A DNA stretch of 64,000 bases from Marinobacter sp. es.042 (GTDB taxonomy: Bacteria > Pseudomonadota > Gammaproteobacteria > Pseudomonadales > Oleiphilaceae). This document shows positions 54,083-63,670 of this stretch, one piece after another. Position 1 is the first letter of the stretch; every line of letters begins with the position of its first letter. A model generated the notes under the pieces. It saw only the letters and a list, made by a program, of their open reading frames with translations, was not told where the DNA came from and ran no database searches. The stretch spans positions 124,001-188,000 of the forward strand of contig NZ_LT897781.1 in assembly GCF_900188315.1 (NCBI RefSeq), written 5' to 3'. Both the position numbers and the translations under genes were made by a program.

Positions 54083-54844
54083 TCAGGCTTGCAGCCACCC
54101 GGCCAGCCGTCGTGTTACGGCCCGGGGCGAGAGTTTACCAGACCAGATCATCAGCAGGTTGCGCAGCCCCGGAATCACAATGGCGTTTCTGCGCTGGGCC
54201 AGGGATTTCTTGACTACATCCTCGGCTGTCATGGTACCGGCTTTGAAGAGTTTGGTGTCAGTCATGTGTGCTTCCTGGGCAAACTCTGAATCAGTGGCAC
54301 CTGGGCACAAGGCACTCACCGCAACACCTGCTCCTTTGAGTTCCTCATGAAGCGCTTCGGAGAACGACAACACAAACGCTTTGGTGGCGTAGTAAATGGC
54401 CATGTTCGGCCCGGCCTGGAACGCCGCGGTGGAAGCCACGTTGATCACAAAACTGCTGCTCTGTTTGCGCAGGGCTGGCAGCAGCTGCCAGGTGAGGGAG
54501 ACCAGCGAGGTGATGTTCACCTGGATCATTGCCAGCTGTCGTTCCAGGGCCAGATCGGCAAAGGCGCCGCGGTCGCCAAACCCGGCGTTGTTGATCAAGC
54601 CGGCAAGCGGCCAGCCGCCCTCGTTGATCCGCCGGGCCAGTACGTCGGCGCCGGTCTGGTCCGCCAGGTCGGCTTTCAGGACGATGGCCTCAATTCCATG
54701 CTGTTTCTTTAATTCTGCGGCCAGAGCATTCAGGCGCTCTTCCCGGCGAGCCACCAGAATCAGATTCTGTTTTTCCGCGGCGAGTGCCCGGGCGAAGCAC
54801 TCGCCAATGCCGGCGCTGGCGCCAGTAATAACCACGTACGACAT
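54083..54844 (-). CDS. Short-chain dehydrogenase/reductase
   Basis: 253 residues from ATG 54844, with GGAGAG upstream. Classical SDR: GASAGIG, NNAG, catalytic Ser in NVASTAAF and YYATK. Resembles DltE/YqjQ-like reductases acting on lipid or ketone substrates. First gene of a likely operon with TetR. Confidence 0.92.
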   Translation of the reverse strand: MSYVVITGASAGIGECFARALAAEKQNLILVARREERLNALAAELKKQHGIEAIVLKADLADQTGADVLARRINEGGWPLAGLINNAGFGDRGAFADLALERQLAMIQVNITSLVSLTWQLLPALRKQSSSFVINVASTAAFQAGPNMAIYYATKAFVLSFSEALHEELKGAGVAVSALCPGATDSEFAQEAHMTDTKLFKAGTMTAEDVVKKSLAQRRNAIVIPGLRNLLMIWSGKLSPRAVTRRLAGWLQA

Positions 54845-54858
54845 GATTCTCTCCATTT

Positions 54859-54878
54859 AAATGAACGATGGTCACTTA
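54859..54878. promoter_or_regulatory. Candidate TetR operator, copy 1
   Basis: AAATGAACGATGGTCACTTA matches copy 2 at 18 of 20 bases and lies just before the SDR ribosome site. Confidence 0.45.
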
Positions 54879-54903
54879 ATATACTGCGGCGTTTTCTGTC
54901 TGT

Positions 54904-54923
54904 AAATGACCGGTGGTCACTTA
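54904..54923. promoter_or_regulatory. Candidate TetR operator, copy 2
   Basis: AAATGACCGGTGGTCACTTA contains the perfect palindrome TGACC-GGT-GGTCA at 54907-54919. Copy 1 begins 45 bases before. Both lie upstream of the SDR-TetR pair, so feedback control is likely. Confidence 0.55.
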
Positions 54924-55084
54924 TTTGTGTTTCCGGTGCTGAAATTGAAAATCCGTTTGATCAATACGGCCTTGGGGTTGCCTGATAGTGCGATGTGAAC
55001 TGCGAGGTTTATCGGGCCTCAAATTTGGGATAGGCTTTCAAGTCCCTCAAATCAGGGACAAATTTTCAAACATAAGGAAATGGA

Positions 55085-55306
55085 ATGACGGCTCAACGTT
55101 TCACCGAATACAAGATGGTCCATATTTCGGAAGGTGGCTGTGGCACGCTCCTGCTCGGCTCCTCTGGCCTGCCTTTGAAAAAAATCGAAGCAGAATTGAA
55201 TCGGTATGCCGCCGAGGGTTGGCAGGTGGTATTCCAGGTTCTGGAGATGAAGCGTTTCTGGCTGTTCTGGCAGCGTGAATCCGTCATTGTGACCCTGGGG
55301 CGCTAA
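55085..55306 (+). CDS. DUF4177 protein
   Basis: 73 residues. The DUF4177 pattern is clear (EYKMVHI, EAELNRYAAEGWQVVFQV, VTLGR end). Function unknown. It begins an operon with YidD and a TM2 protein. Confidence 0.85.
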   Translation: MTAQRFTEYKMVHISEGGCGTLLLGSSGLPLKKIEAELNRYAAEGWQVVFQVLEMKRFWLFWQRESVIVTLGR

Positions 55307-55309
55307 CCG

Positions 55310-55567
55310 GTGCTGCAGGCGTTAGCACTGAAGGCCATCGGGTTTTATCGTCGGACAGGCGGTGGTACCCGATGGTTTGGCATCGACTGCAACTTTGAGC
55401 CGAGTTGCTCGGCTTACTCTGAGGAAGCTATCCGCCGGTTCGGTCTCTCTAAAGGAGTGAGATTAACGTTTCACCGCCTTCGCAGGTGCAACAGGCCGGA
55501 CGCGATCTGTAAATGCATTGAGCCGGTCACGGGGGATATCGGGCATGCTGACACAAGAAGAGGTTGA
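55310..55567 (+). CDS. YidD-type membrane-insertion factor
   Basis: 85 residues from GTG 55310. YidD core: C-x-F-x-PSCSAYSEEAIRRFG, GVRLTFHRLRRCNRPD. YidD helps YidC insert membrane proteins. The usual yidD sits by rpmH-rnpA-yidC; here it is beside DUF4177, so it may be an extra copy. Confidence 0.85.
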   Translation: MLQALALKAIGFYRRTGGGTRWFGIDCNFEPSCSAYSEEAIRRFGLSKGVRLTFHRLRRCNRPDAICKCIEPVTGDIGHADTRRG

Positions 55568-55919
55568 TGCCGAGGAAGAAGCCCTCAGAAAGGCGATTCG
55601 AGAGCTTTCAGAAGAACAGCGGGCGGAATTCTACCGGCAAGCCGGGAAGGCGGTGAAGGACCCGGACACCTACGCGGCACTTAACTGGTTTTTTGTCACC
55701 GGGTTGCACCATTTTTACCTGGGGCGCTGGCAATGGGGGCTGATGGATATTGGCGCCTTGCTTGTTGCTATCGGGTTTTTCGTGGCTGGTTTGGTTTTGC
55801 CCGGAGTTATCCTGCTTGCGATCGTTTATTCCTGGGAGTTGTGGCAACTTTTCAGGTCTCAGATTATTGTCCAGGACTGGAATAACCGGCTTTATCGGGA
55901 TTTGTTGCAGCGCTACTAA
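55545..55919 (+). CDS. TM2-like membrane protein
   Basis: 124 residues from ATG 55545. Charged helical N terminus (about 1-45), then two membrane helices with the TM2-like turn TGLHHFYLGRWQWGLMD. Overlaps the YidD end by 23 bases. Function unknown. Confidence 0.7.
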   Translation: MLTQEEVDAEEEALRKAIRELSEEQRAEFYRQAGKAVKDPDTYAALNWFFVTGLHHFYLGRWQWGLMDIGALLVAIGFFVAGLVLPGVILLAIVYSWELWQLFRSQIIVQDWNNRLYRDLLQRY

Positions 55920-55960
55920 CCGATGAAAAACGGATCGGTAAATCGCTAAATGTGTTCAAT

Positions 55961-55990
55961 AAAAAAGGCAGCCCTGGGGCTGCCTTTTTT
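55961..55990. terminator. Bidirectional terminator
   Basis: AAAAAAGGCAGCCC paired with GGGCTGCCTTTTTT around a TG loop, with A-run and T-run on both sides. Serves the TM2 operon and the convergent cold-shock gene. Confidence 0.92.
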
Positions 55991-56010
55991 GATCACGTAT
56001 TGGCTGCTAT

Positions 56011-56217
56011 TTACAGACCAATAACGTTCTCTGCCTGCGGGCCTTTCTGGCCCTGAGTCACGGTAAACTCAACTTCCTGGCCTTCGGCCAGAGTTTTGAA
56101 ACCGCCACCCTGAATGTTGCTGTAATGAACAAAGACGTCTGCGCCGCCTTCACGAGTAATAAAACCAAAACCTTTTGCTTCGTTGAAGAACTTAACGTTG
56201 CCGGTAATTGTAGACAT
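56011..56217 (-). CDS. cspA: Cold-shock protein CspA family
   Basis: 68 residues, single OB fold with both RNA-binding motifs, KGFGFI and VFVHYS. RNA chaperone for cold or stationary phase. A 5' leader is likely within the 282-bp upstream gap, as is usual for csp genes. Confidence 0.95.
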   Translation of the reverse strand: MSTITGNVKFFNEAKGFGFITREGGADVFVHYSNIQGGGFKTLAEGQEVEFTVTQGQKGPQAENVIGL

Positions 56218-56439
56218 AAATAGTTATCCTGAAATTAATCAATAAGGTGCCGTCAAAGGATCGTTGTGATCATTGATCAGCGATATGCGGGAAATAAAAA
56301 AACGTGCAGGATCAAAAACAGGACAAAAGGTGTGGCAACACAAGAGGTCTTATTCGTGAAATGCTTTGCTAAATCTTTCCAACGACGAAGACAGTACGCT
56401 AATTAGGAGGCCTTGCATAGCAAAGTTTTCAACTGTTGC

Positions 56440-56485
56440 GAAAAAATCGGGACAGATTTGTTTGCTGGGCAAAAATCTGTCCCGG
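56440..56485. repeat. GAAAACCGGGACAGA repeat, copy 7, as an inverted pair
   Basis: CGGGACAGATTT (56448-56459) and AAATCTGTCCCG (56473-56484) form a perfect 12-bp inverted repeat, with the same core as the single copies at 29.6-35.2 kb. It lies 16 bases after the OmpA gene stop. The paired form suggests the full REP-like unit. Confidence 0.85.
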
Positions 56486-56499
56486 GGCGTATTCGCTTC

Positions 56500-57309
56500 C
56501 TAACGTCCTTTTATATTGCCGTCCGCATCGGAAATCACTATCTCGACCCGCCTGTTCTGTTGGCGCCCTGCGGATGTTTCGTTCGTCGCAACCGGGTATT
56601 GTTCCCCGAATCCCTGCACTTCGATCCGGGCGCGATTAATACCTCTATCCATCAGGGCCTCTCTTACCGCCTCAGCCCGACGCTCTGACAGTTGTTGGTT
56701 GTAAGATTCTGCTCCGGTGCTGTCCGTATATCCTTCCACGCGCACGCGACGGTTTTCATATTCAGCCAAGAAGTCGGCCAGGCGGCCTACTGTCGTTTCC
56801 CCGGCCGGCTTCAGTTCAGCACGATTCAGGTCGAACAGAACGTCACCCAGGGTAAGTACCATGCCACGGTCTGTCTGTTCGGCCTGCATGGCTTCCATTT
56901 GACGGCGCAATTCAGCGGCTTCCTGCTGGGCAGCCTGAGCCTCTGCAGAACGAGCCTGCAACTCCAGTTCCTTACGTCTTTCTTCGGCGGAGTTTATCTG
57001 TTGCTGTAGCTTGGCTCGTTCGGCCTGCTCCCGGGCAATCTCGGCATGGCGATTAGCCAGGTAGGCCGCATGCTCGATTTCCGCGGTGCTGGCGCCTTCT
57101 GCCATTAACTGCTCAGCGCGGGCCAGTTGATCCCTGGCGCTTCTCAGCTGGCGGTCGCCACTCCGGGCAACGTCTGGATCGGTTCGAATGTCCTCATAGG
57201 CCGCCCTTGCTTCGTCGACCATTTGATTGTCCTTAGGCGTACTGGCACATCCCGCTAAGAAGATGGAAAAGCCGACGAGCATGCTCAGAGTCATGTATCG
57301 CTTGTTCAT
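56500..57309 (-). CDS. OmpA-family lipoprotein with DUF4398 and coiled coil
   Basis: 269 residues. Lipobox LAGC at Cys21. DUF4398 at about 25-95, a long Gln/Glu/Arg-rich coiled coil to about 145, then an OmpA peptidoglycan-binding domain (LGDVLFDLNRAELKP, EGYTDSTG, RRAEAVREAL, GFGEQYPVATN, QNRRVEI). Anchors the outer membrane to the cell wall. Probable operon with the DUF4398 lipoprotein upstream. Confidence 0.93.
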   Translation of the reverse strand: MNKRYMTLSMLVGFSIFLAGCASTPKDNQMVDEARAAYEDIRTDPDVARSGDRQLRSARDQLARAEQLMAEGASTAEIEHAAYLANRHAEIAREQAERAKLQQQINSAEERRKELELQARSAEAQAAQQEAAELRRQMEAMQAEQTDRGMVLTLGDVLFDLNRAELKPAGETTVGRLADFLAEYENRRVRVEGYTDSTGAESYNQQLSERRAEAVREALMDRGINRARIEVQGFGEQYPVATNETSAGRQQNRRVEIVISDADGNIKGR

Positions 57310-57336
57310 ATCAATCTCCTGTTTGAGCTGGCGCCC

Positions 57337-57723
57337 TTACTGGCTTCCGTTCATGCGTTGGCGAAGAGACTCGATGTTCCTGTTGATCTCCTCCACGGCC
57401 TGTTTGGCTTTCGCAGTATCGGCACGCGCGCCGGCTAGCTGAGCATCAACGGATGCTTGTTCCAAAAGGTGCAGTGCTTTCTGATAATTCTCCTCGCTCA
57501 TTTCATCGTCTATCAGCTCTTCGGCATCGGCAAGCTTGTTCTGGGCCTGGTTCAGGAGCACAGGCTCAAAGTTTCTTGCGTCGGATGACACCGCTTGTTG
57601 AACGGAAGATTCGGCGGCTCGCATTTGAGAGGTGGGGGGCTCGACGGAGCCTGCGCAACCGGTGATGGCGACGGCTATGCCGGCAATCCCGACGGCGCCC
57701 AATATCGACATATAATTGCTCAT
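57337..57723 (-). CDS. DUF4398 lipoprotein
   Basis: 128 residues. Lipobox ITGC at about residue 23. DUF4398 helices (SSVQQAVSSDARNFEPVLLNQAQNKL split at the hairpin). Partner of the OmpA-DUF4398 protein 27 bases downstream. Confidence 0.88.
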   Translation of the reverse strand: MSNYMSILGAVGIAGIAVAITGCAGSVEPPTSQMRAAESSVQQAVSSDARNFEPVLLNQAQNKLADAEELIDDEMSEENYQKALHLLEQASVDAQLAGARADTAKAKQAVEEINRNIESLRQRMNGSQ

Positions 57724-58003
57724 GCAATATCTCCTTATACTGGAAAACGGAGGCCTGACTGATTCCTTTTATCCAGTCAGGTTGCTGATCTGTGGTAATG
57801 GACCTGGAGGAGAACTCTGGGTATCTGTCAGCTCAAATGCCTCTACTTCCTCAATTCAAAGATAGCAGCCTGAGGAGGTGTGCACATGAGCGTTTATCAA
57901 TGTAGTTTAAGAGTGGAAACACACTGCCTCGTTGAACGGTAACGGCTTCGTTATTTGCTAGTATGGTGGCCCGGTCACGATGAGAACGATTAAGCCCTCC
58001 TAA

Positions 58004-59761
58004 ATGAACGCTCCTTTCAAACTTCGGCCTTACCAGCAGGAAGCGGTTGACGCCACGCTGGCTCATTTTCGGAAAACCGATGAGTCCGCCGTTATCGTGC
58101 TGCCAACCGGTGCGGGGAAAAGCCTGGTTATTGCCGAGTTGGCGCGTCTCGCGAAGCGAAAGATCCTGGTGGTAACCCACGTAAAGGAGCTGGTGGAGCA
58201 GAACCACGCCAAGTACCAGAGCTACGGGTTAACCGGCGGAATTTTCTCCGCCGGGCTGAAGCGGAAGGAAAGTCACCACCAGGTGACCTTTGCCAGTGTG
58301 CAGTCGGTATCGGCGAACCTGGATCAGTTTCGGGACGAATACTCGCTGGTTATTATCGATGAATGCCATCGGGTCAGCGGGGAAGAAACCAGTCAGTATC
58401 AGCGCATCATAGAGCTCTTGCGGCAACAGAACGATTCTCTGAAAGTCCTCGGGCTGACTGCTACGCCATACCGTATGGCCATGGGCTGGATCTATCGCTA
58501 TCACTATCGGGGCTTTGTTCGGGGCGAGGATGACAAGCCCTTTCAGCACTGCATTTACGAGCTGCCCCTGAGTTACATGATCAACCGGGGGTATCTCACC
58601 CGGCCGGAGCTGGTGAACGCGGCAGTGGCGCAATACGATTTCTCTGCGCTGCCCCAGGACCGCTTTGGCGAATACGCCGAGAGGGACGTTAACCAGCTGC
58701 TGAGCAAACACAAGCGCGTGACCCGGGCGATCATTGAGCAGGTTGTGGAGGTGGCTGCCGAGCGTCAGGGCGTGATGATCTTTGCGGCCACCGTGGAGCA
58801 TGCGCGGGAGGTCGCCGGGTACCTGCCAGAACACGAAACTGCCCTGATAACGGGCGCCACCGATCTGAAGGATCGGGACTTGCTGATTCAGCGCTTCAAG
58901 CAGCGGCAGTTGAAATATCTGGTGAACGTGTCTGTGCTCACCACGGGCTTCGATGCGCCTCATGTGGACTTCATTGCCATTCTTCGCCCCACGCAGTCGG
59001 TGAGCCTGTACCAGCAGATTGTGGGCCGTGGCCTGCGTCTGGATGAGGGCAAACAGGATTGTCTGGTGATTGATTACGCGGGCAACCATGTGAATCTCCA
59101 TCACCCGGAAGTGGGGGAGCCGAAACCGAACCCGGACAGCGAGCCGGTGCAGGTGTTTTGCCCCGGCTGTGGGTTTGCCAACATTTTCTGGGGCAAGACT
59201 GACGGTGAAGGCCTGGTGATTGAGCATTACGGGCGTCGTTGTCAGGGACTGCTCAAGCCTGTTGACGGGGTTGAGGATGAACGCCCGCAACAGTGCGATT
59301 ACCGATTCCGCTTCAAGGAGTGCCCGCATTGCGGCGCCGAGAATGATATTGCAGCCCGCAACTGCCACCAGTGCCAGAAAGCCATCATCGACCCGGATGA
59401 CCAGCTCCGGGATGCCTTGAAACTCAAGGATGCCATGGTCATCCGCTGCGCCGGGATATCGCTGGTTGCTGATGGCAGCAAGTTGAAGATCACCTATCAC
59501 GGGGAAGATGGGGAAGAACTCGGCGAGTCGTTTGATTTTAGCAAGCCGGGCCAGCGTACCGTTTTTAACAGACTGTTCGGGCGTCGTTTTGCCAATAGCC
59601 GGGCCCCGAAAGCGTTCAGCTCAGCGGATGAGGTGCTTGAGCGGGAGGCCTTATTGCCGGCACCCGATTTCGTGATTGCGCGTAAGCAGAAGCACTATTG
59701 GCAGGTGCAGGAACGGGTTTTTGATTATCAGGGGCAGTTTCGGAAGGCGAATGAGGTGTGA
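58004..59761 (+). CDS. radD: RadD helicase-like DNA repair ATPase
   Basis: 585 residues, the same length as E. coli RadD (YejH). Superfamily 2 motifs: Q-motif [13 protein letters not shown], Walker A PTGAGKS, DECH box, TATP, and motif [11 protein letters not shown]. Two zinc-type CxxC pairs follow in the C-terminal part ([13 protein letters not shown]...CHQC). RadD helps process branched DNA and boosts RecA strand exchange. Confidence 0.95.
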   Translation: MNAPFKLRPYQQEAVDATLAHFRKTDESAVIVLPTGAGKSLVIAELARLAKRKILVVTHVKELVEQNHAKYQSYGLTGGIFSAGLKRKESHHQVTFASVQSVSANLDQFRDEYSLVIIDECHRVSGEETSQYQRIIELLRQQNDSLKVLGLTATPYRMAMGWIYRYHYRGFVRGEDDKPFQHCIYELPLSYMINRGYLTRPELVNAAVAQYDFSALPQDRFGEYAERDVNQLLSKHKRVTRAIIEQVVEVAAERQGVMIFAATVEHAREVAGYLPEHETALITGATDLKDRDLLIQRFKQRQLKYLVNVSVLTTGFDAPHVDFIAILRPTQSVSLYQQIVGRGLRLDEGKQDCLVIDYAGNHVNLHHPEVGEPKPNPDSEPVQVFCPGCGFANIFWGKTDGEGLVIEHYGRRCQGLLKPVDGVEDERPQQCDYRFRFKECPHCGAENDIAARNCHQCQKAIIDPDDQLRDALKLKDAMVIRCAGISLVADGSKLKITYHGEDGEELGESFDFSKPGQRTVFNRLFGRRFANSRAPKAFSSADEVLEREALLPAPDFVIARKQKHYWQVQERVFDYQGQFRKANEV

Positions 59762-59850
59762 GCCCGGTTTTCCTGTCCTGCTTTTACTTGCCTGCAGTCA
59801 GCTCCACTGCTCGTTATAATGGCGTACCTCAAATCATCAAAGAGAACCCT

Positions 59851-60333
59851 ATGCCAATCGAAAAGAATCAGGTGGTTTTGTTCCACTACAGCGTGCGTGA
59901 TGAGCAAGACAACGTTGTTGAAGACTCCCACGGCGGTGAGCCGAACGCCTACCTGCATGGCCATGGCGGCATCATCAAGGGCCTGGAAGAAGCCCTGGAA
60001 GGTCGTGATGCCGGCGATACCTTCAGTGTGACTGTCACTCCCGATAAAGCCTATGGGCCCCGCAAGCCCGATGCCATCCAGCGAGTGCCGATCAAGCATC
60101 TGATGGGGGCCAAACGCTGGAAGGCGGGCATGGTTGCTCAGGTACAGACCGAGCAGGGGCCTCGCCACGTGGTTGTTGCCAAGGTGGGCCACAAATTTGC
60201 CGATGTCGACACCAACCATCCGATGGCGGGCAGAACCCTGACCTTTGATATTGAGGTGATTGACGTGCGCGCCGCGACCTCGGAAGAAATAGCCCACGGC
60301 CACGCGCATGGCCCGGGCGGGCACCACCACTAA
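59851..60333 (+). CDS. slyD: FKBP-type peptidyl-prolyl isomerase SlyD
   Basis: 160 residues from ATG 59851. FKBP domain split by the IF chaperone flap (FSVTVTPDKAYGPRKPD; MVAQVQTEQGPRHVVV). Histidine-rich end (HGHAHGPGGHHH) typical of nickel-binding SlyD. It could support urease nickel supply as well as folding. Confidence 0.95.
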   Translation: MPIEKNQVVLFHYSVRDEQDNVVEDSHGGEPNAYLHGHGGIIKGLEEALEGRDAGDTFSVTVTPDKAYGPRKPDAIQRVPIKHLMGAKRWKAGMVAQVQTEQGPRHVVVAKVGHKFADVDTNHPMAGRTLTFDIEVIDVRAATSEEIAHGHAHGPGGHHH

Positions 60334-60349
60334 GCATCTGGGGGCAGGC

Positions 60350-60805
60350 ATGCAGATCGGCGTGATTGCAGATACCCATAGCAAAATGCGTCCAGAAGCC
60401 CTGGAAGCCTTGAAGGGCTCGGAGCTCATCCTTCATGCCGGCGATGTCGGGCGGGACGACGTTCTGGACGCGCTCGAGGCGATCGCGCCGGTCATTGCCA
60501 TCCGCGGTAATATCGATAAATCCGGCCGTGCAGCCGAGCTTCCCGATACTCGAGATCTGGAGTTTCTCGGCCAGGCCCTTTACATGCTCCACGATGTCAA
60601 AACCCTCGACTTCGATCCGCAAGGCCGCTACCGCGTGGTGATTGCTGGCCACTCCCACAAACCCCGTAACGAGTGGATTGGCGATGTGTTGTACTTCAAT
60701 CCTGGTGGCGCAGGCCCCAGGCGCTTTACTTTGCCGATTACGGTGGGGCGGCTTGTAGTGAATGAAAACGGCGTGACTGGTGAGATTATTGAACTGCGTT
60801 CATGA
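60350..60805 (+). CDS. YfcE/MJ0936-type phosphodiesterase
   Basis: 151 residues from ATG 60350. Metallophosphoesterase with ADTH, GDVG, GNID and GHSH metal motifs, all intact. Hydrolyses phosphodiesters in vitro in relatives. The C-terminal 33 residues have a broken relative at 31003-31104. Confidence 0.92.
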   Translation: MQIGVIADTHSKMRPEALEALKGSELILHAGDVGRDDVLDALEAIAPVIAIRGNIDKSGRAAELPDTRDLEFLGQALYMLHDVKTLDFDPQGRYRVVIAGHSHKPRNEWIGDVLYFNPGGAGPRRFTLPITVGRLVVNENGVTGEIIELRS

Positions 60806-60911
60806 TCGAAAATGGCGCTACACTTCATCTAGCGGTGTTGGCGGCACCTTTCTTTCGCCGAACCGTGTTGGGTTTCGAGACCAATTTTCAATTTTGATCG
60901 GGTAAGGCGCA

Positions 60912-61859
60912 GTGTTTAAGAGGTTAAGGAAAGCCGTATATCCAGTGGTGGTTTTAACGCTGTTTATGATCGCCGCGGGCCCGGTTTCTGCAAAGATCTA
61001 CAAATGGGTGGATGAAAACGGCCAGGTGCATTTTGGCGATCGGCAGGATCACTCGGTCGCGCAGGAAGTGGTCAACGTTAAGCCAGGTGCCTCGGAATGG
61101 TCGCGGTTTGAGATCGATATCAAAGCTGTTGATGTTGAGCTGAGCGAAGAGGAGCACCGGCAGATCGTTGAAGGCGTTAACAACGTCTATGAGTTCTTCG
61201 ACCGGGTGATGTCTTTTGATATGCACAAGACGGTGCCGGTCAATATCCTGATTCTCAAAGACAGCGGGGCGTACCGGGACTACCTCGTCCGTCGGAACAG
61301 GGGGATGGCTGTTGCCTCATACGGGCTTTACATACCTTCCGAACACCAGATCGTCGTCTATGTTCGTAAAAACAGAAACCTCACCTTTAAAACCATCAAG
61401 CACGAAGTGAGTCATGCGGTTGTCGATACCATCGTTCCCTATGCGCCAGCCTGGCTGAACGAAGGGTTGGCAGAGCAGATGGAGACCATCGAGCGCGATG
61501 AATCCGGCTTGTATTTTGAGCGCCACCGTGAAAATCAGTGGATGGTTGATCAGGCACTCGAACAGGGCCGTCTGGCGGGCATCGATCAGCTATTGAAGCT
61601 GCCAAGCAACAAGTGGCGACATTCGGATCTGTCGGGGCGCGGAAGCCTGCGGGCTCAGTCTGGCCAGTTCGTGTATTTCCTGATGTCCAAACCGACCCGA
61701 CGAAACTTTTTGGTGCGACTGATGCACAACTTTAATCGGGGTGATCGCACCATCTCCTATTATCTGGTCAACGACAATTACATTGGTGGTGTAAGCATGC
61801 TGGCCCTCGACTGGCGGCGCTGGTTGCACGATCAGGGAGAGGGCGTCGTCAGGTTATAA
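60912..61859 (+). CDS. DUF4124 plus zinc metallopeptidase
   Basis: 315 residues from GTG 60912. Signal peptide (end near VSA-KI), DUF4124 (KIYKWVDENGQVHFGD), then a gluzincin peptidase-MA-like domain with HEVSH and a downstream Glu in WLNEGLAEQ. Likely periplasmic protease or wall-associated enzyme. Overlaps the next gene's end by 6 bases, convergent. Confidence 0.85.
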   Translation: MFKRLRKAVYPVVVLTLFMIAAGPVSAKIYKWVDENGQVHFGDRQDHSVAQEVVNVKPGASEWSRFEIDIKAVDVELSEEEHRQIVEGVNNVYEFFDRVMSFDMHKTVPVNILILKDSGAYRDYLVRRNRGMAVASYGLYIPSEHQIVVYVRKNRNLTFKTIKHEVSHAVVDTIVPYAPAWLNEGLAEQMETIERDESGLYFERHRENQWMVDQALEQGRLAGIDQLLKLPSNKWRHSDLSGRGSLRAQSGQFVYFLMSKPTRRNFLVRLMHNFNRGDRTISYYLVNDNYIGGVSMLALDWRRWLHDQGEGVVRL

Positions 61860-62855
61860 GTTCGAAGCCGGCGACCAGACTTCCCCGTGCTGCATCACTC
61901 GAAAGTCCGTTTCGTTCAGCACTTGTCGCTCCAGGGCGGCCCTTAGCCGTCGGGGCGGCTCGTCCATGGGCTCGTCGGTGAGCACGAACGTCCCCCAGTG
62001 CATCGCCACTGACTGTCGGGAACCGATATCCTGATGAATGCTCACCGCCTCTTCCGGGGCTACGTGCACCGGCGCCATGAACCAGCGCGGGTCGTAGGCT
62101 CCAATGGGGAGCAGCGCCAGATCAATGGGCGAGAACAGCTCGCCGATTTTCCTGAAGATTCTCCCGTAGCCCGTATCGCCGGCGAAATAGAGCCGGAAAC
62201 CGTCGATCTCCAGCAGCCAGCTGCACCAGAGTGAGGTGTTGGTATCCGTGGGGGTCCGGCCGCTGAAGTGCTGGGCCGGGAGGCAGAACACTTCTCGGTT
62301 GCCAGACAGGGACTCGGATTGCCACCAGTCCAGTTCCATCAGGTTATGGATGCCCCGTTTCTCGAACCATTGCTTAAGCCCTCGGGGAATGCAGAAGCGC
62401 AGGTTATCTCCGAAGCGCCGGTGTAACTGGCGCACGGTGTTCTCATCAAGGTGGTCGTAGTGGTTGTGGGAAATCAGCACCAGCTGAATCGGCGGCATGT
62501 CTGCTACCGTCAGGGCCGGCGGTGTGTAACGCTTCGGCCCGACCAGTTGAAAGGGGCTGGCGCGTTCCGACAGTACCGGGTCGGTGAGCACGTTCAGACC
62601 ACGATACTGGAACAGGAACGAGGCGTGACCCAGCCAGACCAGTTGTGGTTCTTCGGGCGGACTCATCAGGGAATGCGTATCTGGCCGCAGCAGCGTGAAG
62701 CGTTTTCCCTTCGGGAAATTGCGGCCCGGGGCCAGTTGCCAGCGCATAAAATCGCCAATGCCATGTCGGGGGACTGGCTCCAGGTTGCGGTACCTGCCCC
62801 GATAGAAATGCGGTTCTGCAGCGAGAGCGGCAAGGCGGTCACGATCAACGGTCAT
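61854..62855 (-). CDS. Metallo-beta-lactamase-fold hydrolase (UlaG/NAPE-PLD-like)
   Basis: 333 residues from ATG 62855; ATG 62870 would add five. Metal motifs SHNHYDHLD, the late AGDTGYG and the end MHWGTF match the NAPE-PLD/RomA group. Phospholipid or sugar-ester substrates are possible. Overlaps the Nudix gene by 11 bases, so they share a transcript. Confidence 0.88.
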   Translation of the reverse strand: MTVDRDRLAALAAEPHFYRGRYRNLEPVPRHGIGDFMRWQLAPGRNFPKGKRFTLLRPDTHSLMSPPEEPQLVWLGHASFLFQYRGLNVLTDPVLSERASPFQLVGPKRYTPPALTVADMPPIQLVLISHNHYDHLDENTVRQLHRRFGDNLRFCIPRGLKQWFEKRGIHNLMELDWWQSESLSGNREVFCLPAQHFSGRTPTDTNTSLWCSWLLEIDGFRLYFAGDTGYGRIFRKIGELFSPIDLALLPIGAYDPRWFMAPVHVAPEEAVSIHQDIGSRQSVAMHWGTFVLTDEPMDEPPRRLRAALERQVLNETDFRVMQHGEVWSPASNL

Positions 62856-63444
62856 GGATCGAACTCTCATTCTTGTCAGGGGCCAATGCCAGTAGCTCCT
62901 GCAACATGCTGTAGCTTAATCCCCAGATGCAGGCATCCTGGTAACGGCAACAGGGCATGTTGAGTGTCCCTAGGGGAGTGCGCCAGGAAAGTCGGCCCTG
63001 GTTCGCGTCTGCGCGGAGGTAGCCCATCGGCACCCAGACCGCTCGCTCGACTTCGTGATTCGTTGAGACCGACTTCGGTCCCCGCCACTCGAATACATAG
63101 GGGGTGACCACCATCGGGCGCCAGCGGTTGTGATGGCGGGTGACCAGGTCGGAAAGCCGGGTGAGAAAGCGGCCGTGGCGCCTCAGATCCATGCCGGTTT
63201 CTTCCAGTGTTTCCCGCTCGGCAGCGGCCCGTGCAGATGCATCTTCAGGTTGCAGGCGGCCGCCCGGGAAAGCCATGTCGCCAGACCAGGGGTCACCCTC
63301 CCGACGGGCCCGCTGGATAAAGAGCAACTCCTTGACGCCGTTTTCCGTGCTTCGAAAGATAAGGGCGACGGACGCTCGGGCAAATCGGCGCCGAAACGGT
63401 ATCTTGTGGGGGCGCAAATGGCTTAGCCAGGATTTCGAGGTCAC
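62845..63444 (-). CDS. Nudix hydrolase (CoA pyrophosphatase-like)
   Basis: 199 residues. The Nudix box GGRLQPEDASARAAAERETLEETG is intact and spaced as in NudL/YeaB CoA pyrophosphatases. A helical C-terminal part follows. Substrate inferred from family only. Confidence 0.85.
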   Translation of the reverse strand: MTSKSWLSHLRPHKIPFRRRFARASVALIFRSTENGVKELLFIQRARREGDPWSGDMAFPGGRLQPEDASARAAAERETLEETGMDLRRHGRFLTRLSDLVTRHHNRWRPMVVTPYVFEWRGPKSVSTNHEVERAVWVPMGYLRADANQGRLSWRTPLGTLNMPCCRYQDACIWGLSYSMLQELLALAPDKNESSIHDR

Positions 63445-63670
63445 GAAAGCCTATCCTCTGGTAATGGTTGGTTATAGTTAAACACATCCTGCACAGGCAA
63501 GACGCAATCCCAATATTCAAAACTTCAATCTGACGGCTCGCTGGCCATTGTCGGTTCCTTCGCCGTGCGCAGAACCGCTCAAAATTTTCTGGCTTTGGTC
63601 TACATTGTATTGAAGCGAGTGGTAACCCACCGGTTATCGCACCAATCATTGACACGTTGGCGGTGGATTG

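Noticed and set aside
58229..59500. 423-codon open frame opposite radD
   Set aside because: Antisense shadow of a gene that matches RadD over its full length.
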